NCBI RefSeq assembly: GCF_014982785.1
Contig: NZ_JADCKB010000023.1
Location: 1 to 44,341, forward strand
DNA: 44,341 nucleotides
DNA from: Ructibacterium gallinarum
Lineage (GTDB): Bacteria; Bacillota; Clostridia; Monoglobales; Monoglobaceae
Direction of reading: 5' to 3'
Under the pieces are notes generated by a model. The model saw nothing but the letters and a program-made list of their open reading frames with translations. It did not search any database and had not been told where the DNA came from. Shown in pieces: positions 44,128-44,341 of this stretch (positions are counted from its first letter, which is position 1; each line of letters opens with the position of its first letter). Position numbers and translations under genes: made by a program.

Positions 44128-44341
44128 TGTAACACAACAACCTAATTTTGCCACAGAACTTATACAGCTTCATAGCGTGCCTCGAAAGGTGTTTTGTAAT
44201 TATTATAAGAATGAGGACGTACATGATTGTAATGCACATACGCAAATTCTTCTATAGCTGCGTAAAGCTCCTGCTCAGTATGGTAATAATGTTGATATAT
44301 CAAATCATTCTTCAAAGTATTGAAATATCTTTCCATTGGAG
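44128..44341 (-). mobile_element. IS3-family insertion sequence, one end, cut by the window edge
   Basis: The end begins on the plus strand at 44128 with TGTAACACAACAACCTAAT, which matches the terminal repeat TGTAACACCACTACCTAAA of the deleted remnant at 21094. The transposase stop lies 32 bases inside. The rest of the element is outside the window. Confidence 0.8.
44160..44341 (-). CDS. IS3-family transposase OrfB, C-terminal part (partial)
   Basis: The frame enters from the window edge and reads PMERYFNTLKNDLIYQHYYH, then EFAYVHYNHVRPHSYNNYKT, ending RYEAV and a TAA at 44160. This is the C-terminal part of a retroviral-integrase-type (DDE) domain: the E of PMERYF is the final catalytic Glu, and the YNHVRPH motif is typical. 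Only 60 residues are present. The same ending occurs, mutated, in the remnant near 20880. Confidence 0.85.
   Translation of the reverse strand, partial: PMERYFNTLKNDLIYQHYYHTEQELYAAIEEFAYVHYNHVRPHSYNNYKTPFEARYEAV

Overview
The window looks like a chromosomal segment of a spore-forming Clostridia-class Firmicute. Evidence for sporulation is an alpha/beta-type SASP gene and a ytaF-type gene; strong AGGAGG-type ribosome sites and S-layer-homology (SLH) surface proteins also fit. A Monoglobus-like, pectin or polyuronide-degrading gut bacterium would match the SLH-rich polysaccharide locus, but that is inference. Both edges cut through IS3-family insertion sequences, so the segment is bounded by repeats.

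1-20.4 kb: a ten-gene, leftward-reading polysaccharide-utilisation operon. In transcription order it holds a GH37-type glycosidase, a LplA-type solute-binding lipoprotein, two CUT1 permeases, two secreted proteins with SLH or SLH-like domains, a 1450-residue heparinase II/III-type lyase with accessory domains, two large secreted beta-sandwich proteins, and a GH105 unsaturated-uronyl hydrolase. The lyase would cut an acidic glycan outside the cell, the ABC system would import the fragments, and GH105/GH37 would finish them. The last gene is broken by an IS at the window edge, so the pathway may be incomplete. No transport ATPase or regulator lies in the operon. Its promoter is preceded by three ~20-bp direct repeats suited to an AraC-type activator.

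20.5-21.1 kb: a degraded patch with a gene fragment, the tip of one IS3-like element and an internally deleted copy of another. 21.2-24.1 kb: an SLH-anchored beta-helix protein with three internal repeats. 24.2-24.5 kb: a non-coding block of nested hairpins with long terminal inverted repeats.

24.5-41.1 kb: ordinary core genes. These are a PMCA-type Ca2+ ATPase, ytaF, class III fructose-bisphosphatase, znuABC, the tig-clpP-clpX cluster, a metallophosphoesterase, a DUF1540 protein, threonine synthase with an unusual basic tail, a small P-loop protein and glucose-6-phosphate isomerase.

41.4-44.3 kb: the most interesting part. The SASP gene is cut inside the codon after its GGQMV motif by an element whose large serine recombinase reads back into it. 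The junction is a 26-bp imperfect palindrome centred on an AA dinucleotide, which looks like an attL site. This resembles the sporulation genes interrupted by recombinase-bearing elements (sigK/skin, spsM/SPbeta, gerE/gin), but in a forespore DNA-binding protein gene. The right end of the element is not visible. All calls come from reading the sequence; no database search was run.
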